This document shows positions 1-11,266 of a DNA stretch of 64,000 nucleotides, piece after piece (position 1 is the stretch's first letter; each line of letters begins with the position of its first letter). The notes beneath the pieces are model-generated. The model was not told the DNA's origin and ran no database searches. It worked only from the letters and a program-made list of their open reading frames with translations. A program made the translations under genes and the position numbers. The DNA comes from Viridothelium virens (Eukaryota; Ascomycota; Dothideomycetes; Trypetheliales; Trypetheliaceae). The stretch is taken from the NCBI GenBank assembly GCA_010094025.1, contig ML991794.1, positions 124,001 to 188,000 on the forward strand, read 5' to 3'.

Positions 1-1137
1 CAGATGATGCCGCAGTTTCCCGAACGCTCGCAGCAACAGTGCATAATTGAAGTAGAGGTTCGATATGCGCTCCGGATGTGAGTGTAGTCGCTGCTCGTAG
101 CAGGTCAGATTCGGGCCCCAGGTGCCCGTGGACTGGTTGAGGTAGGAGTGGCAGAGGTGAGTGGAGATGCTTGCGTGCATGCCGCTAATGACGCGGTAGA
201 AGACGCGCTTCTCGAGGCACTCCTCGGTCTCGTAGATGTCGAAGCCATCGTCCAGCGCTGCGGGACTATCAGGGCCGTGAATTGCTAGGGCTTGTTGGCG
301 GCCGTGTTCCCGCATGATGCTGCGGAGATCTTGAGCGGCTTGGGCTTGGTTGCCCATGATCAGATTATTGGAGGGGGGAGAGCCAGAGGATGAGGCGTGG
401 GGAGAGGGCTTGGAGAAACAATTCTCCCGGTAGATAGCTTCCCAGACTTGGTGTGCGGAAGGACCCGAGTATCCAGTGAAGCGCTCGGGGTTGTCTACAA
501 GGCTGACGTAGTCGCCCTTGGCGGTCGCGGATTCATCTTCGGGGACGCAATAGTCCCTCTCATCGCACTCATCGTCATATTCTACCACGCAGCTCTCGCC
601 CACGTTTTCCCCTAAGCTACCCTGCAATGGTCGTTGCTGGCGTTCTTTCTGCTGCTTCTTTCCTGGATGTTCTGCTTTCGGGCCCTCTAATTTTCCCAAC
701 TCTTCTGCTCGCCATATGAGCGGTATATCCTGCTCGTCCTCAATGGTATTGACTGCACATGCAATGTTGCCACACATGCCCGCCTCGTCTGACCAGAAAG
801 GACATTTCTTATTATAGAGGTTCAGTCTGTAGTAGGAAAAGAAGTCGGTCTCGTGTGTCAAAGAATGTATATATGGTTGGAGATCATTGTTTAGTTGGTC
901 GAGGGTTCCGTACGATGCGCAGGCGTCGGAGACAATGGCTCGGGGTTCAATCTGGAGTTGCCGGTATTTAGGATGGATGGGTTTAGTGGAAGATTTATAT
1001 CTGAGTCTTACTGCGCAGACATCTGCTCGAGCAGTCTTCGGCTTGGTAGCATTCACGGATCTCCCATTGCTCGCATGCCCGGTTGTGGCAAGTAGCCCAA
1101 AAACAGCGAGATAGAAAAGTTTCGCAGCTTTCCGCAT
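1..1137 (-). CDS. ERO1: ERO1 endoplasmic reticulum thiol oxidase (3' part lies outside the window)
   Basis: FAD-dependent oxidase of the ER lumen that reoxidises protein disulfide isomerase during disulfide formation. The ATG at 1137 begins 379 codons read without an intron to the window edge. Residues 1-22 form a signal peptide (basic MRKAAK, then a hydrophobic run). The ERO1 signature follows: Cys73 in the SDAC segment, CPFW at 112-115, and the shuttle pair Cys122/Cys127 (C-x4-C). Further on are the family blocks NPERFTGYSGPSAHQVW, YRENCF, ECLEKRVFYR, SGMHASISTHL and WGPNLTCYEQRL. The FAD-proximal CxxC pair and the C-terminus should lie to the left of base 1. The family is well recognised. 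The only uncertainty is what lies beyond the edge. Confidence 0.95.
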   Translation of the reverse strand, partial: MRKAAKLFYLAVFGLLATTGHASNGRSVNATKPKTARADVCAVRLRYKSSTKPIHPKYRQLQIEPRAIVSDACASYGTLDQLNNDLQPYIHSLTHETDFFSYYRLNLYNKKCPFWSDEAGMCGNIACAVNTIEDEQDIPLIWRAEELGKLEGPKAEHPGKKQQKERQQRPLQGSLGENVGESCVVEYDDECDERDYCVPEDESATAKGDYVSLVDNPERFTGYSGPSAHQVWEAIYRENCFSKPSPHASSSGSPPSNNLIMGNQAQAAQDLRSIMREHGRQQALAIHGPDSPAALDDGFDIYETEECLEKRVFYRVISGMHASISTHLCHSYLNQSTGTWGPNLTCYEQRLHSHPERISNLYFNYALLLRAFGKLRHHL

Positions 1138-3755
1138 GCTTGCACCTTTTGAAGCCTTCGAAGATGTCAGCGCATTCTCTTCATGGTGTTTTCGAGAGAA
1201 CAGTATTGTGCGAGAGGAAATCTGGCGTGATATACCTACCCTTGACGACTTTTGTTTTAAGCAAATGATGCTGAGATGAGACCACCTAGCAGAGGCGTGA
1301 AACAGTATGTGCTTAGAAATGAAGAAAAAGTAGCCAGACCAGAAACAGTGGTCATATCCAGCCACATCGGGGGTATCTTTTATGTACAAAATTGGAGTGA
1401 ATGAAAGATGATTATCTCCTTTCTCTCTTATTCATGAGTCTACAATAAAGACAGATTTCCGTACGGAAAGCGGATAACGGAGCCCTCCGCATAATTTAGG
1501 TAGACCATGGAAAAATCAGGGGTCTGTGCCACACGAACGTCACGCCAATGTGGCGCAACAATGTGGTACGGAATAGTGCTGTCCCAGTCATTACGCCCCC
1601 TCCTGCTAACTAATGTCCATGGCATTTTGAACTCTAAGCTTGATTACAATTGAAGCTGCAATGTCAAAGCGTTCGTTCCCAAGAACTGCCTTCGTTTCAT
1701 CTCCTGGTCTGATATTTGGCCTGAAGCGGTTACCCTGCGCTCCTTTTCACGTGACCTTACTGAATCCCTCACCCGCTTGGGCTTTGCACCTCAACGACAG
1801 CCTCTGCATCCGTCACCACCACGCGTCAATCCATCGCTGGAGGGTACCTCTTGACCGCTGAAGCCTCGTTCTATTTGTGCGGAAATCACTTCTAGTCTAC
1901 GAGACGTGCCTCCTCACTCCCCCGATGCGGCACCCGTCCAAACCCGGGCACATGAGCGAATGAGCCTCAATCCGCTTCGCCATCAGTGCGCGTATCGACG
2001 GAAGACCAGCGCTGTCCGAAACTGCTGTCTTGGATTATAAAGTCTGTGGATGAATGATCGTGGGATAGGAAAAGATGGATACGCCATAGTAGAGCACTCG
2101 AACTACACACCCGGTCCGTTTTGGCGGATGGATTGGGACGTGGACTACTCAAGAAAAGACCAAAAAATCGATCGTATCGTAGAAATGGACGGCATGTTCA
2201 ATAATTTAGCCGTTTTGGCTAGCATATACAGAGATTGCGGGGTCAGTTGATCGGGAGAATTTAGGAAACAGGACGAAAACCAGCCACTGCATTAGGCCAT
2301 AAGGCTTTGTATCGTGATGAAGACTAGCATCATCTGGATACGTAGGTACGTCCAGGGCACGTTGGGTCCATTATGCGTCACATACAGGACACTCCTCATC
2401 TTCCGCCAATCCGCCTTCTTATCGACGTCTTGTGAAGAATTTTCCCTTTTTTCTCCGTCAAGTGTCGAAATTTTCATTTGCGTATCTGAATTCGCTCAGT
2501 TGTTTATTGTTTTCGATTGAGAACGTCGAAGTCATTAAGCTCATATTTCACACAAAAACTCCCTCCTTGAAATTTCCTCTAATACGCAAGTGCGTTCCTT
2601 TTACGTGCTTTTCGAGACTGATATAAGAGACGAGCATTTCGGGGTTGCTTGATCGTGGAACCGCTAGAACGGGAATTCGATGCTACTCTTTCAGGACCGC
2701 CGAATTTTGGTAGTGGTCTTGCAAACCCGCCACCTCTGTAGCAAATACGTCGAGGAGAATCCTTGGTAAGGTCCAGAACCCAGTTGTTGTTATTTGGCAG
2801 GAGAGGCCGATACTGACCATTTCGCACAGGAAGCACCTATCAAATTGTGCGGTGTTGGTCAAAGCTATGATAAGATGCGGCGGGGATGCTTGGGAGCAGC
2901 CCTATCAGGTCCAATGGCCGATTCAGAGACTGCTTGATTCTGGATGAAACGCATTCAATTAGCAAAGGGAACAGGGACAGCTCAACGATGAAGATTCTGG
3001 GCAGTGAGCGTGAGCCTGGGGCCGACCGAGGCACAGTCCCAAGCCACTTGGCACGTTGCGCCCGTGGGGTACGACGCGAGCTCCAGCGATCAACGGCTTC
3101 AACGCTGACCAGAAGGACGGGCAATGGGACTGAGATGCGTCAGTTCTCCTTGCGAGTTCAGATCAGCCTCACTGGGCATGCCACGGCCTCGGCCGGGCAA
3201 GACGTGGATGGCACGCGGACGGAGCGAATCCAGGACTGCGTTGTCGGTCGGCAGGGGTGGGTCCGGCCGCTGCTGCTGTGAGCCCGCGTTCCTCCTCTTT
3301 GACCGACACCCCCTCATCGATACTTTGCTTGTCTCCATCACTCCAAGATACTCCTCAATTCAATTTCACCGTCTTCGATTTGTCAAAGACTCGATCCTGA
3401 CGATTCAGTGAGGTGGCTGGGCCAATCGTGACTGTCCGGGCCTTGTGTTTGGCATCCTCCACCCTCCCCAACAGGGTTAGGCGGTCCGTGCAGGCCTTTC
3501 CGTCAAAGTTCTCTCCGCCTCTTCCTGCTCTTCCCTCCCCTTCACCTCTCCGCTAGCTCAGCACCAATCTTCCTGTGGCATCTCCACGGCATCAATTTCA
3601 TCAACTTGCATCATTCTGATCATCTCCCCATCCCTTCCCGCAACCACATTCACGCGCGCACCGCGCATTTCGCTGGGATCGCGCCGCTAGCCAGTCCAAA
3701 ACGCGTCACACAGCCAGCACAGTGACTTTCACCAACTACAAATTACCCGCTCGTC
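1138..3755. other. Intergenic region between divergent ERO1 and PWWP genes
   Basis: This 2.6-kb stretch separates the ERO1 start (minus) from the PWWP-gene start (plus) and should hold both promoters. The only open frames are short (under 135 codons), overlap on both strands and resemble no family I know. The last 300 bases before 3756 are pyrimidine-rich (runs of CTCC and TTCC), as in many fungal 5' leaders. I see no tRNA, repeat or convincing small gene. Confidence 0.6.
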
Positions 3756-5629
3756 ATGGCTGATGGCAACAATGTCATCGCTACTGCGCCCACTGCTGAG
3801 GTAGTTCGGCCCTGACGAGCGCGCAGGGCTTCGTGCTGTACTGACTACCCACAGAAACCCGCTGACGTGAAGGATACCGATGTAGTAACTGATTCGGCTG
3901 AAGCGGCAGTCAATCCCGCATGTGAGTTGTAGATCAGCATACTTCCAATACACTCAAACCACACAATACTAACATCGATCATCTTGTTTAGCCACCGATC
4001 CTGCCGCTCCTGAAGACGCAGACACTGGCGCTGAAGCCGACACGAACGAGCAAGAGAAGGCTCAAGATACCAATATGTCTGATGACAAGGCCAACGCTCC
4101 CGGTGAGGAGACTGCTACTCCTCAAGCAGAGTCGGCAGCTGGTGCTAAGGCAACCCCAGCGTCTGCAAACAAGAAAGAGAAGCGAAAGTCAAGTGGAGGC
4201 GTGCCTGAGCACAAGACCAAGAAGCTCAACAGCAAGAAGTCTAAGCCAGACCTACACCTCGACATCCAGGCAGGTGAATTCTGGTGGGCTCGTATGAAAG
4301 GCTATCCACCTTGGCCTGCTGTCGTCTGCGATGAGGAGATGTTACCCGAAACACTCCTCAAGAACAGACCTGTTAGTGCTGCACGCACTGATGGCTCTTA
4401 TCGCGAAGACTTCTTGGAAGGCAATAAGAACGCCAAGGAGCGTACTTACCCTATCATGTACTTGGGTACCAATGAATTGTCAGTCTCACATATTCATTCA
4501 AGGCCATGTCGGCCTCTAGCTGTCGACGAGGCTAACATTTACATCTAGTTCCTGGATCAAGAATACCGATTTAAGCAAGATCGACCTGGAGCAGATCAAA
4601 AAGGAAGAACAAGGCAAGAAGCCGAAGCACCTTTGGAACGCCTATGAGATATGTGCTGAGGAGCACGACCTTCAACACTTCAAGGATGTTCTTCGTGAGC
4701 ACGAGAAAGCCATGAGCCGTGACGCAGAAGAACGTAATCGGAAAGAGGCAGAAAAGGAGGAGAAGGCGGCAAAGAAGGCGGAGCGCGCCGAGAAGGCTGA
4801 AAAGCGTAAGTCCAAAGGCAAAGCTGAAGATGAGGATGAGGAGATGGAGGAAACAGAACCGAAGCCAAAGACACCTGCTTCTAAGAAACGCAAAAGCCGC
4901 GGTGAGCCTGATGCCGAAGACGAGAAGGTAAACATTTCGCCCTTGCAACCATTTGGAGGTCCAAATCCGAATAAGCTGACTGGTATATAGCCTGCCAAGA
5001 CTCCCAAGATTAGTACGAAGCTGAAGCTTGGTTCCAAGCAAACTCCTAATGGTGAATCTTCCACCACAAAATCTGGCAATAAAAACCGGAAGGTTGTCAC
5101 GAAGCCCTCTTCTGATGATGACACTGAGAACAAAGAGGGCGAGAAGCCTCTTACCGAGGCCGAGAAACTCGAAAAGCGTCGCAAGACTGTGCTCTACCTA
5201 CGCCATCGCCTGCAGAAGGGCTTCCTGGCGCGCGAGGCACCGCCGAAGGAAGAGGAAATGGAAACCATGAACGACTTCTTCACGCAGCTTGAGAGCTACG
5301 CCGACCTAGAGCTGAGCATTCTCAAGGCAACAAAGATTCACAAGGTGCTCAAAGCCATTCTCAAGTTGTCCTCTATTCCCAAGGAGGATGAATATCACTT
5401 CATGGATAGGAGCAATCGGTTGCTACAGGGTTGGAATAAGGTGCTTGTGGGTGACGAAAAGGAAGACGATGTCGATGAGAAGGCGGAGGGTGCGGTGAAT
5501 GGGGAGAAAGGGGAGGCAGTGACGGGGTCCACTGGTAAGGAGGACGGGGAGAAGGCCGAGGGAGACGGCGACGTGGAGATGAAGGAGGCGAAGGAGGATG
5601 CTGGTGAGGGAGAAGCTACTGCCGCGTAA
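3756..5629 (+). CDS. PWWP-domain chromatin protein with a TFIIS-N/LEDGF-like C-terminal helical domain
   Basis: Probable nuclear reader of methylated histone tails. Five exons: 3756-3800, 3855-3921, 3992-4478, 4549-4927 and 4991-5629. All introns are GT-AG and 54-70 nt, and the phases join to give 538 residues. The N-terminus is acidic and low in complexity, followed by a Lys-rich patch. The PWWP domain covers about residues 130-235, with GEFWWARMKGYPPWPAVV as its aromatic core and YPIMYLGTNEFSWIK completing the barrel across the third intron. A long Lys/Glu coiled segment follows. Residues about 388-480 (LRHRLQKGFL to LLQGWNKVL) look like the helical TFIIS N-terminal/integrase-binding-type domain of LEDGF-like proteins. 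The tail is acidic (Glu/Asp/Lys). The domain order is seen directly; the methyl-histone role is inferred from the family. Confidence 0.88.
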
Positions 5630-6663
5630 AGGCGAGACTGAACTTGCGTCCGGATGGCGGACTCCTGGATGTCTGATAGGAACTGACCGGCAGTCTACTG
5701 ACTCCGACTTCTGAAGCTCCCAGAAGGCATTTCTGCTTTGACTTTAGTATATTCGGTGAAGCTGTGTATACATATTACCAGTAATGAAATGAGACTTTCA
5801 GTGGCAAATTACTCTATCTACTTAACCCCAGCGGAATGTTGTGCCTTGGCAGCCAACCCGATTATATTCGCGAGAAACAGGGTTGAAATATCATCTAAAG
5901 TTTACGGACTGTTAATTGAAGGTAAGTATTCAAGTCCAACAAAGTCGAGATGGGTGATATTATAATGCAACGGACTTTAAGTTGATAATTTCGTATTATG
6001 CAAGCCATGCCCAGCCGAGAAGCCTTTCCCCAGTGCGACTGCATCAACTGGACGCCACTGGTTCACGCCAGTTACAAGACAACCTTTATACCTCACCGGG
6101 ACTCTCTATGTGGGTATTACTACTCCAGGTCAAGCAAAACTTTCTAAGTCTGCTCTTCTTGGTAGTTAATGTCTTATCCGTTCGACGAAGCTGAAGATAG
6201 TTGCTTAGTCCGTTCTGTGAGACGACTGCTATATCTATGTTTGTTAAATTCTTATAGCTATTATTACTATCACATCAGCCCATACAAGGCCTGCCCTGTT
6301 TGCAAGGCTTTTCTCAGCCTGAGCTGATGCTTAAGTGAGCAGATACTTGTCGTTCCTCTCAGTGTTGCTCAGTAAGCAGAAGTTGCTCTTGTTCAGTTTC
6401 GATACAATTTAGCGATGAGGATGACATTCATCCTCTACTGAAAGGATTTATCTGGTGAACGAGTCCAGGCAGTAATTAGTAAGTTTAGACACTGTCATAT
6501 GTGATAGCGCTCGCGAGCTTCTGTGACAGCAAAGATCAATTTTTGGAAGCAGCGATTGCGAGTTCCTCGTGGAGGGCCTGGAGGCTGTTTATCGCTAGAG
6601 GTATCTAATTTCGCGTCTTAGAGCCGACGATGATAACACTGACGCTCTTATATCTGGCTTAAA
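5630..6663. other. AT-rich intergenic stretch, no gene recognised
   Basis: This segment follows the PWWP-gene stop. It is visibly richer in A+T than its flanks and carries only short open frames with no family resemblance. It leads into the decayed transporter at 6664, so part of it may be degraded sequence from the same gene or from old repeats. No specific element can be named. Confidence 0.5.
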
Positions 6664-7060
6664 CTAACTAATAGAATTTATTAAATAGCTAATTAATGAC
6701 TTAAGAATCATTCTTTGACGAGCAGTACGACTATCCAACAATACACACTCATCACTTACCAGCAAGGCCCCTAAAAATTTTCTGGGAGAAAAACAAATCG
6801 GCAAAGCATCGCAGATACACGGTGCGCATAGACTGCGAAGGATATACCAACGACACGATGATCTGTTGGAAAAACTTCGGCCAAGAGGGTGAAAATCATG
6901 GGACCCATTCCCAATGAATGGACGAAGAATGAAGATACAGGTGAAAAAGATGATGATCTGGGTAGGGACAATGTTACGGACTGGAATCAAGAGGCTGAGG
7001 CCGGTAGCTAGCATTGACAACGTGAGAAAAGGCAGTGTAATACGTCATAGCCATCGTCGC
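6664..7060 (-). pseudogene. Relic of an MFS sugar-porter-like transporter
   Basis: Reading on the minus strand, 6771-6971 encodes SLGMGPMIFTLLAEVFPTDH followed by RVVGISFAVYAHRVSAM. This matches the loop and helix of sugar-porter MFS proteins (normally G-P-x-x-W/F-T-L-L-A-E-x-F-P-T-x-x-R-x-x-G-x-S-F-A). Just upstream another frame (down from about 7020) reads MLATGLSLLIPVRN and TQIIIFFTCIFIL, like the preceding helices. So the match is split over two frames with stop codons between. No start or full helix set remains, and only about 100-120 codons of an expected 500 or so can be recognised. The call is a dead gene fragment. The transported substrate cannot be told. Confidence 0.6.
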
Positions 7061-7498
7061 CTTTTGTATTGAAAAGATAGTATGCAGCGAATGGAAAAAT
7101 AGAATTTGACAGACCAAGGTCACCGAGGCCCTAACTGAAGAGCAGTGGCTCGAGAGAATCTAATAGTCTACAGCGTAGCAAACTCCTCGCTATACTGAAT
7201 GGGGTAACTGGGGGCGAAGGCGACCGCCATGCTTCGACCTGTCTGCCTGTCGACCTTCGGTACCAAGTACCCAATATATGCTTGTTAATTATAATGGATA
7301 CAAAATCTGTCGAACCTCGAGCTTTCAACCCTAAAAATTTGTCAGCTTGTACGGTTCTTCCGCCGAGGAGATTTCTACATTTGTTAAAAAATCTCATTGG
7401 CCTAACGGCAAATCAATTACTACCATTGGGTATCATCAATGTAAAGATACAGACATGTTTCAAAGCAGAAATACGCGAACATCGAAGCACAATAGCCC
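7061..7498. other. Intergenic, downstream of the GPI-type protein gene
   Basis: Between the transporter relic and the stop codon of the minus-strand GPI-type protein gene. A short open frame on the minus strand (7131-7397) has no recognisable family and may be more of the decayed transporter. Nothing else stands out. Confidence 0.45.
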
Positions 7499-10299
7499 CT
7501 ATGTCAAGTAGTACAGTAACACTACGGCAACGGCCGCAAACCTCAGCCCTGCTCCACCGACCAGCCGGGCCCCCTTCCCCAGATGTGCGACAGGAGCCGA
7601 CGTCGTTCCCCCACCGACTCCGCTATTAATATAATACCCTACTCCTCCACCTGCTCCCGTGTCTCCTCCCACACTCCCTATCGTGCTTGTCACGCCACCA
7701 CTCACCTCCACGACGTCTCCACCCGGCGCTTCACTAACCGTAACTCCATCCGTAACCACGGCCTCACCCCCCGGAACCAGCGTCGCGCCCCCAACGACGT
7801 ACTCGCCAACGCCCGTCGGACTCAGCGTCAAGACGACGCCATTCGGCTCCGTCAGCAGCGTTTCGCCCGCAGCCAGGCTCTGCGTCACGCCATTCACGAC
7901 GCCGACGTAACCACCGTCCGCCAGACCATCAGCGGGAACGGAGATGGTCTCGACCTGTCCGTCTTGCGTGACGGTGATAGCGTGGCCGGGGAGTAGGGTC
8001 TGGCCGTCGATGACGAGTGCGGAGCCGGCGGTGGGTGTTGCGGCGAGTACGGCGGTGCCGAGGGTGAGGGCCGTGACGTCGCTGGAGGTGGGATAGCTAT
8101 ATTCCGGGCCTGGGGGGAGGGACGAGATAGTTTGGCCGTTTATTATGGCGGCGCCGGAGGGGGAGAGGGAGTAGGTGTCGCCAGAGACGGTGATGGGTGG
8201 GCCACCGGCGCGGAGGGTTTGGCTGCCGATTGCGTAGGCATTGGAGCCGAGCGGGGTGGCGATGGCGTTGCCGAGTGCGATAGTGGTTGGGTTTGAGTAA
8301 GCAGAGAGTGTTGACACTGTTTGGCCGTTCACTACCACAGCGCTGGATGGACCCAGAGAATAGGTCGTCCCTGAGACTACCACTGGCGCTCCGTTCACAC
8401 TAAGCGTTTGTCCTCCGATGGCGAAAGCATTGGGTCTGAGCGGAATAGCAATCGCATTCCCCAAATTCACAGTTCCTGACCCTGGCTGGTAAGCTGCAAT
8501 GCTCGAGATGGTCTGGCCGTTGACAACGACTACTGCTCCCGACGCGCCTAATGAGTACGTTGTCCCTGCGGCGACTACTGGAGCTCCACCAGCAGTGATT
8601 GTGTAGCCGTCTGGGAGAGCATACGCACTGGGAGCCACAGGAGTAGCGATTGCATCTCCAATTATGACAGACGCTGGTGTCGTTGCTGGTACTTGCCCTG
8701 GTTCCTCTTGGCCCGGAACAGAACTGTACTCTGAGCCACCATTACCCCCTCCCGCAGGAACTATAGTTGAATATCCTCCGGCATTATAGGTGTTTCCTCC
8801 TCCAGAAGGCCTCAAAGCAGATACAATGTCTACTCCTGCTCCACTGGCTACTTGAGAAATGCGACCGACATTGGGATTTCCACCAATACTGCTTTCAGAG
8901 TCGACTGCAAGAATTGTATTGCTGCTAGCTGCTGGAACAGATGGTACTGCCGCTTGCTGTGATCCTTGGGCTTTTGCGCCAGCTGCTTGCGATGCTTTAC
9001 CGCCAAAGCCTGAACCAGAACCGCCACCGGAATCGGGCCCAGACCCAGAGCCAAGGCCAGACCCAGAGCCATCATTTGGAACGTGACTAGATCCTTGAGA
9101 TTGAGTTTTTCCAGCACCTGCAGCTACTACTGAGCTCGATGAACCTGCTGACTGCGGCTTCGCTTGAGATGCACTGTCTTGGGGGTCTCCCGGCGATGAT
9201 GAAGCTGGGTAAATGGAGTCTGAGCCCATGGGTAATGTCGAATCGGGATTGAATTGAGCTGTACCAGTCGGCGGTGCAACTACCTGCGTTCTTGTACGAG
9301 GTTGTGCAGGCTGACTTGTTGTTGAAGGATTTCCTGCCGCTGTGGTCACATCACCACCGGGCACTCCTTCAGTATTACCTCCGGCCCCGCCGCCTCCATC
9401 TCCGCCACCGTAGTTTCCACCTACTGGTATTGTGGTCGCTCGCTCAACAGTCAGTTCTGCAACGGGAATGTGAAGTGTAGGAGCGCCCGATCCATAACCG
9501 ACACCGCATTGTGTAAGGAACGGGTATTTTGATTTGACGCTAGGCTGGGAGTCGATGAACGAGATTAATTCTGGAGAGAGATCGAAATGTCTTGCTGGTC
9601 CCCCATAGGTCCAATTGCTAATGAAGTCCAACCCTGGAAGCCAGTACCAGGGCGGGTTGAGGTTAATCAACGTAGTGTCAAGGTCGTCAAACTCCCCTCC
9701 ACCGAAATCGGCTCCTGCATCGACAGGTTCGTCGACCCCTATAGCGCTTCCTGCCCTAAAAAAAGCCGTAGACACAATCGCAAAAGGTGAAGGAGAAGCT
9801 CTGTTAAGTAGTTAGTCTTGCGATGATGCTGATTTGGGAAAGTCCCCAAGTTGAGTACATACATAGATATATAATTGTCTTTCCAAATCGTTGAAGAATC
9901 GACTGCAGTGGCATCATACCAGTCTCCATCACCCCCAATGATATTCGGAATGTTAATGAATGAGAACCCTTCCCCGGCAATGTTCTCCCTCGTACCATAT
10001 AGGTCGCTATAAGGATTAGTTGCATTGTTTATCACCGTGACAGTGGTTGAGGGCACAATCGTGTTATTGTACTGGGCAAATTCGGTGATGATAGTCTCTT
10101 TGGTATATTCCAAGGAACTATTATACCAAATATTGAGCTCCACGAAATCCACGTATATGGAGCAGCTGATTTGCGAGGTGTTCGTAGCTGCTGTTATGGT
10201 TGATAAACTAGATGAAAGCCTCGTGGCTATATTGGTAAAATTTGTGACAGACTTTCCCGCCGCCAGGCTTGCAAGGCACAATAATATTAAGATCAACAT
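7499..10299 (-). CDS. Large secreted, repeat-bearing, probably GPI-anchored cell-surface protein
   Basis: Two exons on the minus strand, 10299-9863 and 9800-7499. The 62-nt intron has donor GTATGT, branch point CTAAC and acceptor ACAG. The product is 912 residues. The ATG at 10299 starts a signal peptide (MLILILLCLASLAAG). An N-terminal folded region with several Asn-x-Thr/Ser sites follows, ending near FLTQCGVGYGSGAPTLHIP. Next come a Gly/Ser/Pro/Thr-rich linker and at least three copies of a 60-65-residue unit. Each unit carries NAIA-P-L-x-NA-A-IG, then GAPV-V-SGTTYSLGPS, then VVNGQTVSTL, with weaker copies towards the end. The last 20 residues are hydrophobic after a small-residue stretch, as for GPI attachment. 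The composition suggests a wall or extracellular protein. I do not recognise a named function. Confidence 0.85.
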
Positions 10300-11266
10300 C
10301 ACCGTTCCTATTCACTAAGAAATAGCTGTTTCTGAAGTGTCGCTAGGCCAAGCCTGATAGATTGTAGCCTTGTGATGGGAGGTAAAAGAACGATTGCACA
10401 GATTTAGGTATGTAGTTGGCTCACTCTTATTGACGGTCAGCTTGGAAAATCACGCTAAACCTCTTCCTGGATTCAAAAAGCATTGTGGACTTCTCCGCCG
10501 CTCGCACCAGCTTCCAAAAGCTGGCCATCTTTGGCTCTCAAAACCACTGGCTGGAGTTTAAGGGAGAGTGGAGACTGCGAAAAAGAAAGGTACAGCCGAA
10601 GTCTGATTGCAGTATATGGAGCTCGTTTATTGGTAGGAGGGGATGCAGATCTGAGGCTGAGGCAGAGTTCTAGACATTGAGCAAAGGTCGAGACGTGGAA
10701 AGGCTGCTCAGCTACAACGCCCCTAAATGACCGTTGCCTGAAAGCCTACTCGTAAAAACGTCGACAGAGTATTGTGTCCTAATTTTGGCACCCTAGTGAC
10801 TGTTACCCGAAAGCCTACTTCGAAGACTGTGGATATTATGTTTTCAGTACTCTAATTTTAGCACCTTGATAGAGAGGCTGCATCGTGGCATTTCATTGTT
10901 GCATGAGCACGGAGTAGATGATAGAGTAATGAGGAATTTTAAAGAGTTGTATGAGAGGTTCAGTGCGATGCGGTGAGTCGTGTAGAGCGGTTCACTTCTG
11001 ACCGGAATTTGCTAACTGCATAAGGTATAGTGCGATATTGTTCATTCGCTGGTCCATCAAGGAATCAGTGCACCCCTGAATATTGAGCGGCCAGTGCGCC
11101 TACGAACGTGTCGCGTGAAAAGACATTGCTCAGTGCTGCATTCAAATAAGCATTCGCCTTTGAAGCCGATGTTCCATTGCTCTGCCAGTCGTTGCGCAAA
11201 TCTGCCAAAATCGTATGCCTCCTTCCATACCCACTCCGCTTGACTCTACTCTACACGGTCGTTGAC
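10300..11266. other. Intergenic region, promoters of divergent genes
   Basis: Lies between the GPI-type protein start (minus) and the MpaB-like gene start (plus). It holds the imperfect tandem duplication listed at 10729-10868 but no credible gene. Open frames are shorter than 100 codons and unlike any known family. Confidence 0.5.
10729..10868. repeat. Imperfect tandem duplication, about 70 bp x 2
   Basis: Copy 1 (10729-10796) and copy 2 (10798-10868) share the order GACYGTTRCCYGAAAGCCTACT, then a divergent middle, then CTAATTTTRGCACC. Many differences within the shared parts are transitions (C/T or A/G). The repeat is non-coding and lies in the region upstream of two divergent genes. Confidence 0.6.

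Noticed and set aside
2840-3341. Overlapping frames of 80-131 codons on both strands in the ERO1/PWWP gap
   Set aside because: No start context, no similarity and mutual overlap; chance frames.
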